From: Halomonas sp. KG2
GTDB taxonomy: Bacteria; Pseudomonadota; Gammaproteobacteria; Pseudomonadales; Halomonadaceae
Assembly: GCA_030440445.1 (NCBI GenBank)
Contig: CP098528.1
Location: 2,976,001-3,040,000, forward strand
DNA length: 64,000 nucleotides
Direction of reading: 5' to 3'
Position 1 is the first letter of the stretch. The number at the start of each line of letters is the position of its first letter. The position numbers were made by a program, and so were the translations under genes. This document shows, one piece after another, positions 54,438 through 63,369 of this stretch. The notes under the pieces were generated by a model, which worked only from the letters and a program-made list of their open reading frames with translations, ran no database searches and was not told where the DNA came from.

Positions 54438-55481
54438 TTATCCCAGCACTTCTTTTACATCTGCCAACAGTTGATCCAGCAATTCAACGGTAGTGTTCCA
54501 AGCGCAAACAAAACGCGCACCACCCGCTCCAATAAAGGTATAGAAGGTCCAGCCTTTGGCTTTCAACGCCTCGATAGCATGAGGAGGAAACTCAACGAAA
54601 ACACTATTCGCCTGAGTCGGAAACATCAGTGAAACGCCAGGGAGTGCTTGCAGCCCTTCGGATAAATACCGTGCCATGGCATTGGCATGCTCAGCGTTGG
54701 TTAACCACGCGCCGCTTTCCAACAACCCTAGCCATGGGGCAGAAACGTAGCGCATTTTCGAAGCCAGTTGACCTGCCTGTTTGCAACGGTAGGAAAAGTC
54801 CTCAGCCAAATCACGGTTGAAAAAAAGAATCGCCTCACCAAACGCTAGCCCGTTCTTGGTTCCTGAAAAGCACAACGCATCGACGCCTACCTGCCACGTT
54901 AGCTCAGCGGGGCTTGCATTAAGACCAGCGCAGGCATTGGCGAACCGCGCGCCGTCCATATGTAAGCGTAAATCGTGCTTGTCTGCCATGGCACGTATTG
55001 CCAGTAACTCTTCCCGAGAGTAGACCGTGCCAACTTCTGTCGCTTGGGTAAGCGACACTACTTTAGGCTTGGGATAGTGAATATCACTACGCTTAGTGAC
55101 CAGCGCTTCAATGCCCTGTGGCGTTAGCTTACCGTTAGCCCCTGGCGAGGTCAGCAGCTTCGCGCCGTTAGAAAAGAACTCAGGGCCACCACACTCATCG
55201 GTTTCAATATGAGCCAATTCATGACAAATAACGCTGTGGTAGCTGCGCCCCATTGCAGAAAGTGCCAGTGAGTTTGCTGCAGTACCGTTAAACACAAAAA
55301 AAACATCGCAATCGTAGTCAAACATTTCACGAAAACGATCTGCGGCACGGGCAGTCCAACGGTCATTGCCGTAGGCCAAATCATCAGCTTGATTGGCTTC
55401 AAGCAGGTATTCCATAGCCTCTGGGCAGATACCTGAGGTGTTGTCACTGGCTAAAAATCGTGGGGTACACTCCGAGGTCAT
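54438..55481 (-). CDS. ltaE: Low-specificity L-threonine aldolase
   Basis: This 347-aa PLP enzyme splits threonine and allo-threonine into glycine and acetaldehyde. The PLP lysine is in CFSGTKNGLAFGEAI; HMDGARFANACAGL and FNGTAANSLALSAM are also conserved. Slight similarity to the GLY1/LtaE group gives confidence in fold but not in stereospecificity. AAGGAC is the only ribosome site. Transcribed alone; divergent 55482-55632 contains a GGCGCGA/TCGCGCC stem and a GTTAAC-TGTG-GTTAAC dyad. Confidence 0.92.
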   Translation of the reverse strand: MTSECTPRFLASDNTSGICPEAMEYLLEANQADDLAYGNDRWTARAADRFREMFDYDCDVFFVFNGTAANSLALSAMGRSYHSVICHELAHIETDECGGPEFFSNGAKLLTSPGANGKLTPQGIEALVTKRSDIHYPKPKVVSLTQATEVGTVYSREELLAIRAMADKHDLRLHMDGARFANACAGLNASPAELTWQVGVDALCFSGTKNGLAFGEAILFFNRDLAEDFSYRCKQAGQLASKMRYVSAPWLGLLESGAWLTNAEHANAMARYLSEGLQALPGVSLMFPTQANSVFVEFPPHAIEALKAKGWTFYTFIGAGGARFVCAWNTTVELLDQLLADVKEVLG

Positions 55482-55544
55482 GACGATAGTCCTTTTATCT
55501 GACGATCTTACGGCGCGAGCTGGGTGCCACTCGCGCCTTAATTT

Positions 55545-55560
55545 GTTAACTGTGGTTAAC
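55545..55560. repeat. GTTAAC-TGTG-GTTAAC dyad
   Basis: A perfect 6-bp inverted repeat with a 4-bp spacer lies 64 bp upstream of ltaE and beyond the fadH stop. It could be an operator for ltaE. The arm GTTAAC is self-complementary, so it also reads as a direct repeat. Confidence 0.35.
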
Positions 55561-55632
55561 AGCCACCTTGATCGACCAGTCTATCGCCATTGCAGCGCTT
55601 ACGTCACCCGCCTGACTCGCTTGGCCCTATCG

Positions 55633-57654
55633 CTACAGGGAAGCGGCAAGACGCGTGCCTTGATCGATGGCTCGTTTAGCGTCTAGCTCCGCAGCTTCAT
55701 CGGCACCGCCAATCACATGAAAGCATGTTCCCGCCTGGCTTAAGGGCGCGATAAGCTCGCGAACCGACTCCTGCCCAGCACATACCACGACAGTGTCCAC
55801 CGCCAGCACCTGCTCCTCGCCATCGCGGCGAATGTGAAGACCGGCATCATCGATTTTCAAATACTCGCAGCCAGTCAGGGTTTTAACTCCCCGCTGTTTT
55901 AGTGATGCACGATGTACCCAGCCCGAGGTTTTGCCCAGGTTCTTACCTGGCTTAGAGCTTTTACGCTGAAGCATAATAATGTCACGGGGAGACGCTGGCG
56001 GCATTGGCGGCTTTAGACCGCCACGATCGCCCACGGCAAGATCAACGCCCCACTCATCACACCAGGCTGCTACATCCATTTCAGGATGCCCCTGGTCAGC
56101 GAGCAGCTCTGATACATCAAAGCCAATACCACCAGCGCCAATCACGGCTACGCGTTGGCCCACACGTTCAGGATGCTCAATCGCTTCAGCATAGCTAAGC
56201 ACACTGGCATGGTCGGCCCCCAGTAGCGCAAGTTCACGAGGGGTAACGCCGGTGGCAATGACCACCTCGTCAAATTCAGCCAGTGTATCGAGGGTAGCCG
56301 CCGTATTTAGACGAACATCTACCGCGTGTTTTTCTAACATCACCCGGAAGTAGCGCAACGTTTCGTTGAACTCCTCTTTACCGGGAATTTTACGGGCGTA
56401 ATTAAACTGCCCACCCAACTCGCTACGTCGCTCAAACAGCACTACGTGATGCCCTCGACTAGCAGCGGCCACGGCGGTGGCGAGCCCCGCGGGACCGCCG
56501 CCGACAACCGCTACCCGCTTGGGTGTTTGCGTGGGTTCGAGGGTTAGCTCGGTTTCATGGCACGCCCTTGGATTGACCAAGCATGATGTGAGCTTGCCCA
56601 TAAAGGTGTGGTCTAGGCAGGCTTGGTTACAGGCAATACAGGTATTAATTTCGTCTGAAAGGCCCGCCTCGGCTTTACGCACCCATTCAGGGTCAGCCAA
56701 AAACGGGCGTGCCATCGACACCATATCCGCATGCCCATCAGCCAACACACGCTCCGCCACCTCGGGCATATTGATACGGTTGGTGGTAATCAGCGGGATG
56801 GATAGTGCCGATCTAATGCGTTTAGTAACTTCGGTAAACGCTGCACGAGGCACGCTGGTTACAATGGTTGGCACCCGAGCTTCGTGCCAGCCAATACCAG
56901 TGTTGATCACATTCGCGCCCGCAGCTTCAATGGCTTGGCCAAGTTGCACCACTTCTTCCCACGTGCTGCCTTCTTCCACCAGATCAATCATCGATAGGCG
57001 AAAGATCATCAAAAAACGCTCGCCCACTGCCGCGCGAATGCGTTTCACAATTTCGATCGGGAAGCGAATACGTCGCTCAAAATCACCGCCCCACGCATCA
57101 TCACGCTGATTGGTGCGACGACAAATAAACTGGTTGATCAAGTAACCTTCAGAGCCCATTACCTCAATACCGTCATAGCCCGCCTGCTGGGCAAGCTGCG
57201 CACAGCGCACATAGTCGTCTATCTGCTGCTCAACCTCGTCACTTGAAAGTTCCCGAGGCATAAACGGGTTGATCGGCGCCTGCAGCGCAGAGGGAGCTAC
57301 CAGTTCAGGTGAATAGGCATAGCGCCCGGCATGGAGAATCTGCATACACAAATGCCCGCCCGCGTCGTGCACAGCGTCAACCACGCACTTATGCTCAGCT
57401 AGCTGAGACTCGTCGGTAAGGGCATTAGCCCCTTGGAACACAGCGCCTTCAGCATTCGGAGCAATACCGCCCGTCACAATCAGGCTGACACCCGCACGAG
57501 CGCGTTCAGCATAGAAGGCTGCTAGACGCTCAAAGCCGTTGGGAGCTTCTTCTAAATTGGTGTGCATTGACCCCATCAACACACGATTAGGCAGCGTTAA
57601 ATGGCCAACGGTCAGTGGTCGAAACAGATGCGGGTATGCGGGCGTATGGTTCAT
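55633..57654 (-). CDS. fadH: NADPH-dependent 2,4-dienoyl-CoA reductase
   Basis: This 673-aa enzyme reduces 2,4-dienoyl-CoA intermediates of unsaturated fatty acid beta-oxidation. An N-terminal old-yellow-enzyme barrel binds FMN (VLMGSMHTNLEEAPNG, GYDGIEVMGSEGYLINQF). The 4Fe-4S cysteines are in CIACNQACLDHTFMG followed by SCLVNPRAC. The C-terminal FAD/NADPH domains show VAVVGGGPAGLATAVAAASRG and VAVIGAGGIGFDVSELLA. ATG 57654 has AAAGGAG at better spacing than the GTG one codon earlier. Confidence 0.94.
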   Translation of the reverse strand: MNHTPAYPHLFRPLTVGHLTLPNRVLMGSMHTNLEEAPNGFERLAAFYAERARAGVSLIVTGGIAPNAEGAVFQGANALTDESQLAEHKCVVDAVHDAGGHLCMQILHAGRYAYSPELVAPSALQAPINPFMPRELSSDEVEQQIDDYVRCAQLAQQAGYDGIEVMGSEGYLINQFICRRTNQRDDAWGGDFERRIRFPIEIVKRIRAAVGERFLMIFRLSMIDLVEEGSTWEEVVQLGQAIEAAGANVINTGIGWHEARVPTIVTSVPRAAFTEVTKRIRSALSIPLITTNRINMPEVAERVLADGHADMVSMARPFLADPEWVRKAEAGLSDEINTCIACNQACLDHTFMGKLTSCLVNPRACHETELTLEPTQTPKRVAVVGGGPAGLATAVAAASRGHHVVLFERRSELGGQFNYARKIPGKEEFNETLRYFRVMLEKHAVDVRLNTAATLDTLAEFDEVVIATGVTPRELALLGADHASVLSYAEAIEHPERVGQRVAVIGAGGIGFDVSELLADQGHPEMDVAAWCDEWGVDLAVGDRGGLKPPMPPASPRDIIMLQRKSSKPGKNLGKTSGWVHRASLKQRGVKTLTGCEYLKIDDAGLHIRRDGEEQVLAVDTVVVCAGQESVRELIAPLSQAGTCFHVIGGADEAAELDAKRAIDQGTRLAASL

Positions 57655-57846
57655 CACGGTACTCCTTTATATTATTAAGCACATTCAAACAAGCGTATGA
57701 CATACACCGCCTCACGTACAGTCCTTTACACCCCTTAATCTGTCACCCTTTAGCCGCCTTGCGAAACCATCAACCTTTGTGGCAAAGCACTTGCTCCTCT
57801 TGCGAAAGCACGTCACATTACCAGGCTAACGATAAGGGAACGCGCT

Positions 57847-58764
57847 ATGCCATTGATTTACTTTTTACCGCCACTGGCCACTGTGTTGATTTGGTCAGGG
57901 AATATGACAATTAACCAATTAACAGTGGGTGCCATTGCGCCCAGCAGTATCGCTTTTCTACGTTGGTTGCTGGCACTGGCGGTAATGACACCGTTTGTGC
58001 TTCCTGCGGCATTACGTCATCGCGATGAAATACGCCGCCACTGGCCGAAACTGGCGTTGCTGGGGCTACTTGGCATGGGGCTGTGGCAAGGGTTGGCGTA
58101 TATGGCGGCGGAAACAACGACTGCTACTAATATGGGCATTTTGGCTGCTATGGTGCCGCTTCTCACCGTACTATTAAGCGCTCTTATTTTGCGCGAGCCG
58201 CCTACGTTAGGCGGTATTGCCGGGGGCGTTCTGGCATTCATTGGCGTCACGGTACTGCTTGGGCGAGGCAACCCTTTGTCTCTGCTGCAACTGCAGGTAG
58301 CCGCCGGCGACGCATTGATGGTGATTGCTGCCACCTGCTACGCCCTATACGGTGTAATGCTGAAGCGCTGGGCGATGAACTTACCTCCTTGGGTAATGCT
58401 CTATGCCCAGGTCTGCTTTGCGGTTTTATTCCTATTGCCGCCCTATTTAATGGGCCCGATGACACCGGTAGATAGCCACAATATATGGCTGATCCTTTAC
58501 GCAGGCATTCCCGCATCCATCATTACCACTTTTTTATGGATGCGCGCGGTGCGCCAAATCGGCGCGAACCAGTCGAGTATATTTATCAATTTGATGCCGC
58601 TATTTAGTGCCCTGATTGCCATGGCGTTTTTAGGCGAGCAGATCGCAGGGTTCCACTTTATGGGTGGGCTACTCATCCTTGCGGGGGTCATCATGGCGCA
58701 AACGCTGACACGCCCCCTGGTGCGCACTCCCGCGACGGATAAAACGAGCAGCGCTCAGCAATGA
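57847..58764 (+). CDS. EamA/DMT superfamily transporter
   Basis: This 305-aa inner-membrane protein has about ten hydrophobic helices in two EamA repeats (PSSIAFLRWLLALAVMTPFVL in the first; ASIITTFLWMRAVRQIGANQ in the second, with FLGEQIAGFHFMGGLLILAGV). Members export amino acids or metabolites; the substrate cannot be read. AAGGGAA precedes the ATG. Divergent from fadH. Confidence 0.9.
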   Translation: MPLIYFLPPLATVLIWSGNMTINQLTVGAIAPSSIAFLRWLLALAVMTPFVLPAALRHRDEIRRHWPKLALLGLLGMGLWQGLAYMAAETTTATNMGILAAMVPLLTVLLSALILREPPTLGGIAGGVLAFIGVTVLLGRGNPLSLLQLQVAAGDALMVIAATCYALYGVMLKRWAMNLPPWVMLYAQVCFAVLFLLPPYLMGPMTPVDSHNIWLILYAGIPASIITTFLWMRAVRQIGANQSSIFINLMPLFSALIAMAFLGEQIAGFHFMGGLLILAGVIMAQTLTRPLVRTPATDKTSSAQQ

Positions 58765-58806
58765 TACAATAGGCTAACTTCATTCGACGGCTGGGAACCC
58801 CTGAAT

Positions 58807-60375
58807 ATGTCCCTAGAAGAACTGCACCTTAATCTTCGCAACCTCACCAGCGATGACTACGACCAGCTCAAAACGCTGATGGATGCGGTATATCACGACA
58901 TCGGCGGTGCGTGGCCAAAGCACACTATTGACAAGCTCATTCAGGAATTTCCTGATGGCCAAATTGCCATTGAGGACGATGGTACGCTGGTGGGCGTTGC
59001 GCTAACGGTACAGGTCGATTACGACGAGTTTTCTAACCCGCATAAATATGACGACCTGATCGGCCATCGTGAAACCATCCTTAACGACCAAGATGGCGAT
59101 GCCATGTACGGGCTGGATGTGTTGATCCACCCCGACTACCGTGGCTACCGCCTGGGTCGGCGTTTATATGAAGCCCGCAAAGAGTTGTGCCGCTCGCATA
59201 ACCTGCGTGCCATTCTGGCAGGTGGACGCATTCCCGAGTACCACCAGCACGCCCAAGAACTCACCCCAGCAGAGTACATCGAAAAAGTCTCTCGTAAAGA
59301 GATTTACGATCCGATTTTGTCGTTCCAATTGGCTAACGACTTCCAAGTAAAACGCTTACTACGTAAGTACCTGCCAGAAGATGAGCAGTCTCGCGGCTAT
59401 GCCACTCTGTTGGAGTGGAACAACATCCTGTTCGAGCCTGCTGAGAGCGTGCTAGATACCCGCCCGACTCAGGTACGAGTGGGAGCAGTGCAGTGGCAAA
59501 TGCGTGAATTCGCTTCAGTGGAAGCAGCCCTTCAACAAATTGAATACTTTGTTGACGCATTATCAGATTATCAAAGTGACTTTGCGGTATTTCCGGAGTT
59601 GTTCAATGCGCCACTGATGGGCCTACAAGACCGCTCGGCCCAGCAGGATCAAATGGGCGCGATTCGTTTTTTAGCAGGCTTCACTGAGCGTTTTAAAAGC
59701 GAGCTTTCGCGGATGGCGGTGTCGTATAACATCAACATCGTTGGTGGCTCGATGATTGAAGTCGGTGACGATGACCGACTATACAATATTGCCTATTTGT
59801 TCCACCGGGATGGCGAAATCGAAAAGCAGTCGAAGCTGCATATCACCCCCCAAGAACGCCGCGACTGGGTGATCGAAGGGGGTGATAACCTGCAGGTCTT
59901 TGACACCGACGCAGGTCGCGTGGGCATTTTGATTTGCTACGACGTTGAGTTCCCGGAGCTTGGCCGTCTGCTAGCCGATCAGGATATGGATATACTGTTT
60001 GTACCGTTCTGGACAGATACCAAAAACGGCTATCTGCGGGTACGCCACTGCGCCCAAGCAAGAGCCATTGAAAATGAGTGCTACGTAGTACTGTGTGGCA
60101 GCGTCGGCAACCTACCTTCGATTGAAAACCTGGATATCCAGTATGCCCAATCAGCCGTGTTTTCACCGTCTGACTTCGCTTTCCCACACGATGCAGTGCT
60201 AGCGGAAACCACGCCTAACACCGAAATGATCTTCTTCTCGGACCTAGACCTGACTCGCCTTACTGTTGTGCGTGCCGAAGGCTCAGTAACCAACTTGAAA
60301 GACCGCCGCAAAGATCTATTTGACCTGCGCTGGCGCGACTGGTCCTGGAAGTCTGGGGCTAATCTGGAAGAGTAA
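58807..60375 (+). CDS. GNAT acetyltransferase - carbon-nitrogen hydrolase fusion
   Basis: This 522-aa protein has a GNAT domain (about 1-200) with VLIHPDYRGYRLGRRLYEARK for acetyl-CoA binding, then a nitrilase-superfamily domain (about 225-500). The nitrilase triad is visible: Glu in VFPELFNAP, Lys in KQSKLHIT and Cys in GILICYDVEFPEL. The same fusion is widespread in bacteria and annotated as a bifunctional amidohydrolase; its substrate is not known. It begins 42 bp after the EamA gene on the same strand, so the two may share transcription. Confidence 0.92.
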   Translation: MSLEELHLNLRNLTSDDYDQLKTLMDAVYHDIGGAWPKHTIDKLIQEFPDGQIAIEDDGTLVGVALTVQVDYDEFSNPHKYDDLIGHRETILNDQDGDAMYGLDVLIHPDYRGYRLGRRLYEARKELCRSHNLRAILAGGRIPEYHQHAQELTPAEYIEKVSRKEIYDPILSFQLANDFQVKRLLRKYLPEDEQSRGYATLLEWNNILFEPAESVLDTRPTQVRVGAVQWQMREFASVEAALQQIEYFVDALSDYQSDFAVFPELFNAPLMGLQDRSAQQDQMGAIRFLAGFTERFKSELSRMAVSYNINIVGGSMIEVGDDDRLYNIAYLFHRDGEIEKQSKLHITPQERRDWVIEGGDNLQVFDTDAGRVGILICYDVEFPELGRLLADQDMDILFVPFWTDTKNGYLRVRHCAQARAIENECYVVLCGSVGNLPSIENLDIQYAQSAVFSPSDFAFPHDAVLAETTPNTEMIFFSDLDLTRLTVVRAEGSVTNLKDRRKDLFDLRWRDWSWKSGANLEE

Positions 60376-60407
60376 GAGGTGTGAGATAATAAAATAGCCA
60401 AGTGCAC

Positions 60408-60436
60408 GGCCTCCCACAATATTATTGTGGGAGGCC
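60408..60436 (+). terminator. Perfect hairpin after the GNAT-nitrilase gene
   Basis: A 13-bp stem GGCCTCCCACAAT/ATTGTGGGAGGCC with loop ATT starts 32 bp past the stop and is followed by TATTTAT. It probably ends the transcript. Its right arm is also the start of the repeat described at 60424-60510. Confidence 0.65.
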
Positions 60437-60510
60437 TATTTATCGGTGGTTCGACCTCTGGGCAGATACCTATTGTAGGAGGCCGATTTATCGGTGGTCC
60501 GACATCTCGG
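60424..60510. repeat. REP-like intergenic repeat, two tandem copies
   Basis: A 39-nt unit at 60424-60462 is repeated at 60472-60510 with 34 of 39 identical positions; both hold GGAGGCC, ATTTATCGGTGGT and CGAC. A GGCGGC-GTA-GCCGCC stem follows at 60515-60529. Composition and placement in a convergent gap resemble REP/BIME elements of Pseudomonas-like genomes. Confidence 0.7.
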
Positions 60511-60594
60511 CGATGGCGGCGTAGCCGCCCTTGGCAAACATAAGCAGCAAAGCCTGAATCATCGCAAACTGAAACTCTCTCTTACAGCGTTGGC

Positions 60595-60894
60595 TCAATC
60601 AGGCCAGACAAGATGGGCAGGCACACGCCCTTTGCTATCAAACATAACGCCTTCATCGCGCAGTTTCTGATGCTGGCGGTCAGCACCGCCGTGGTCGGCT
60701 AGCGTTAGCGACGCAGCAATGACGCGATGCCAGGGTAGCTGATGCCCTTCTGGTAAGTGGCGCATCGCCGAGCCAACCATGCGCGGCGTGGCGCCTTCCG
60801 TCATCGCCGCGATACGCCCGTAGGTGGTTACCCGCCCAGCAGGAATCTGATCAACAATGGTATAAATCTGTTCGAGCAGTTCAGGGCGTGGCAT
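60595..60894 (-). CDS. Alkyltransferase-like protein (ATL, MGMT-related)
   Basis: This protein of about 99 aa has the MGMT DNA-binding domain (VTTYGRIAAMTEGATPRMVGSAMRHLPEG), but the reactive PCHR motif reads PWHRVI, so Trp replaces the alkyl-accepting Cys. That is the hallmark of ATL proteins, which bind O6-alkylguanine and channel it to nucleotide excision repair. ATG 60894 has GAGG at 5 bases; a GTG 6 bases earlier is less likely. 27 bp after azoR on the same strand. Confidence 0.93.
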   Translation of the reverse strand: MPRPELLEQIYTIVDQIPAGRVTTYGRIAAMTEGATPRMVGSAMRHLPEGHQLPWHRVIAASLTLADHGGADRQHQKLRDEGVMFDSKGRVPAHLVWPD

Positions 60895-60921
60895 TACCAC
60901 CTCTTGTAAATCAACGTGTTA

Positions 60922-61527
60922 CTAGAGTGTTTCGACCAATTGATCGATCGCTTGAAACGCTTCTTTTAGCGCAGCATCACGCTTAGCGTCACCCATATTC
61001 AAGCCTTCCGCAAAGACAACATCCACATCGCTAATGCCCATTAAACCGAGCATGGCTTTAAGATGTGGCGTTTGGCTGTCTAATTCAGTCCCTGCGTACT
61101 GGCCACCGCGAGCAGCTAAAATAATCGCACGCTTACCTTCAAGCAAACCCTGCGGGCCATTTTCAGTGTAGCGGAAGGTTTCACCAGCGCGCAGTACGCG
61201 GTCAAACCACGCTTTCAGCTGGGACGGGATACCTAAATTATACAGCGGAACCGCCAGTACCAGGACATCACTCGCCCGTAGCTCTGCCAACAATTCGTCA
61301 GAGTGAGCTGCTAGTGCCTGCTGATCGGCGTTGCGCTCGTTTGCTGGCGTCTGCCATGCACCGAGCTCTTCGATCGCAAGGTGCGGTAACGCGTTAGCCA
61401 CTACATCGCGATGAGTAACCACTACATCGTGGGCTTCCGTTTTGGTTTCAAAATGGTTGGCCAACGCATTGGACTGGCCGTTTTCGCCTAAAATAGAAGA
61501 AGTTACAAGCAGTGCACGTGTGGACAT
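60922..61527 (-). CDS. azoR: FMN-dependent NADH-azoreductase
   Basis: This 201-aa flavodoxin-fold protein has RALLVTSSILGENGQSNALA, LVLAVPLYNLGIPSQLKAWFDRVLRAGETF-type motif (read in parts) and ILAARGGQYAGT, all typical of AzoR. It reduces azo compounds and quinones with NADH. AGGAAA lies before the ATG. Likely co-transcribed with the ATL gene downstream. Confidence 0.92.
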   Translation of the reverse strand: MSTRALLVTSSILGENGQSNALANHFETKTEAHDVVVTHRDVVANALPHLAIEELGAWQTPANERNADQQALAAHSDELLAELRASDVLVLAVPLYNLGIPSQLKAWFDRVLRAGETFRYTENGPQGLLEGKRAIILAARGGQYAGTELDSQTPHLKAMLGLMGISDVDVVFAEGLNMGDAKRDAALKEAFQAIDQLVETL

Positions 61528-61645
61528 GGATAATTTCCTAACGTATTAGTGGGAACTCTGGTTACTATTTTACGGCGCTTTTCGATTAAAAAAAGCGCAA
61601 CGTTTCCCCTATCTCATTCGAAAAAATCGAATTTATAAACAACAA

Positions 61646-61683
61646 AAAGCCCCGCCCTGCTGTGCTCGCAGTAACGGGGCTTT
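61646..61683 (-). terminator. Terminator after the alanine/glycine symporter gene
   Basis: AAAGCCCCG and CGGGGCTTT form a 9-bp stem with a 20-nt loop. On the minus strand it ends in TTTTTG and lies 26 bp beyond the symporter stop. Confidence 0.8.
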
Positions 61684-61708
61684 CGTCTATCGCGTCAACA
61701 AATAGCGT

Positions 61709-63160
61709 TTATTTCCGCTTTGGCCACGCGCTAGGATCTACTTTATTTACCAATTTAGGGAATTTACTGGGATCAAACACAGGCTCTTGACCTGCTTTCA
61801 ACTGAGCGTCGTAATCACGGAACAGTGCGAAGGCAATCGGCGACAGCAGCAAAATAGCCACTAAGTTAATCACTGCCATCATACCCATGGAAAGATCGGC
61901 AAAATTCCAGATAGCACCTAAGCTCGCAACCGAGCCTATCATCACCATGCCGAGTACCGCCAAGCGATAAATCAGCACCGCAATAGGCGCGCGACGGCCT
62001 GCCAAGTACTCAATATTAGATTCACCGTATGAGTAGTTAGCGATCACCGAGGTGAATGCAAACAGCAAGATCGCCACGGCAATAAACATACCGCCCCAAT
62101 CACCCACATGGCTAGAGAGCGCTATTTGGGTAAGCTGAATGCCGTTGTTTTCTTCGCCAGCCAGCAGTTCGGGCCCAGCCATAATGATGATGGCCGCAGT
62201 GGCAGTACAAATGACCAAGGTGTCTAAGAACACGCCCAGCATTTGAATAAAGCCCTGTGCAGCGGGATGGTCTGGCCGAGTGCTGGCGGTCGCGGCAGCA
62301 TTGGGCGCCGACCCCATACCCGCCTCGTTAGAAAACAGACCACGCTGAATACCGTTCATAATGGCTTGAGAAATGGCATACCCCATTGCGCCACCAGCCG
62401 CTTGCTCTAAACCAAACGCACTTTTAATAATGGTCATAAAGGCAGCGGGCAAATCGCTGATATTGAGCGCCACCACCGTGAGAGCCAGCAGCAAATACAA
62501 CAGTGCCATCAGCGGCACCACTAACTCAGCTACTTTAGCAATCGACTTCAGGCCGCCAAATATAATGGGCGCAACCACCGCCATCAGAACTAACCCCATG
62601 GCCCAGGTGGGAATGGCAAATGCCTGTTCCATGGCCTGGGCGATGGAGTTGGCCTGTACGCTGTTAAACGCCAACCCGAACGCGATGATCAAGCAGATTG
62701 AAAACAGCACTGCCAGCCAGCGAAGCCCCAGGCCACGTTCAATATAGCGAGCCGGGCCACCACGGAAGGTGTTATCACCGTGATCAACTTTATAGGCCTG
62801 GGCTAGAGTGGACTCCACAAAACTGGTCGCCATACCCACCATGGCGGTCATCCACATCCAAAAGATCGCGCCGGGACCACCAAAATAAATCGCTACCGCC
62901 ACACCAGCTAGGTTACCGGTACCTACCCGTGCCGCCAGACTGGTGGAAAGTGCCTGAAAAGAAGAGATACCGCCGTTAGATTGACGTGAACTGCGCAGCA
63001 GTTTGAACATGTGCCCGAAATAACGTACTTGGATACCGCGGGTCATGATAGTGAAGTAGAGGCCAGCACCGATCAGCAGGTAGATCAGCACACTGCCCCA
63101 TAGCAGTCCGTTGCCGCGATCAACCATCGCCGTCAACAGAGGAGGAAGAGTAAAATCCAT
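61709..63160 (-). CDS. Alanine/glycine:cation symporter (AGCS family)
   Basis: This 483-aa Na+-coupled amino-acid importer has about 11 helices. AGCS motifs: STSLAARVGTGNLAGVAVAIYFGGPGAIFWMW (read in parts), GGPARYIERGLG and GLFSNEAGMGSAPNAAATA. The start MDFTLPPLL at 63160 has AAGG about 10 bases upstream; the frame to 63199 is less likely. I looked for a glycine riboswitch in 63161-63300 and saw none. Confidence 0.94.
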   Translation of the reverse strand: MDFTLPPLLTAMVDRGNGLLWGSVLIYLLIGAGLYFTIMTRGIQVRYFGHMFKLLRSSRQSNGGISSFQALSTSLAARVGTGNLAGVAVAIYFGGPGAIFWMWMTAMVGMATSFVESTLAQAYKVDHGDNTFRGGPARYIERGLGLRWLAVLFSICLIIAFGLAFNSVQANSIAQAMEQAFAIPTWAMGLVLMAVVAPIIFGGLKSIAKVAELVVPLMALLYLLLALTVVALNISDLPAAFMTIIKSAFGLEQAAGGAMGYAISQAIMNGIQRGLFSNEAGMGSAPNAAATASTRPDHPAAQGFIQMLGVFLDTLVICTATAAIIIMAGPELLAGEENNGIQLTQIALSSHVGDWGGMFIAVAILLFAFTSVIANYSYGESNIEYLAGRRAPIAVLIYRLAVLGMVMIGSVASLGAIWNFADLSMGMMAVINLVAILLLSPIAFALFRDYDAQLKAGQEPVFDPSKFPKLVNKVDPSAWPKRK

Positions 63161-63369
63161 ATATAACGCGCCTTTTGTATAACAGTGGAGGCGCCTCATT
63201 CTTCACGGCTGCACCAAAATGGCAAGAAAAATGGAAAAATTCCTATCAGACAGCCATTACCACTAACTAAATTGGTCTCATTAGCCGCGCTTAAACGCCG
63301 AATATGATTTCATCCTGTTACGCCTCTAACGTATGCTGTCGCTTTTTAGTACCAGCGACGAGGAAACAG

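Noticed and set aside
60595..60894. Active methylated-DNA cysteine methyltransferase
   Set aside because: The acceptor cysteine is replaced by Trp (PWHR), so it is an alkyltransferase-like sensor, not a repair enzyme.
63161..63369. Glycine riboswitch before the alanine/glycine symporter
   Set aside because: No pair of glycine-aptamer stems or conserved GGA-rich core could be found by eye.
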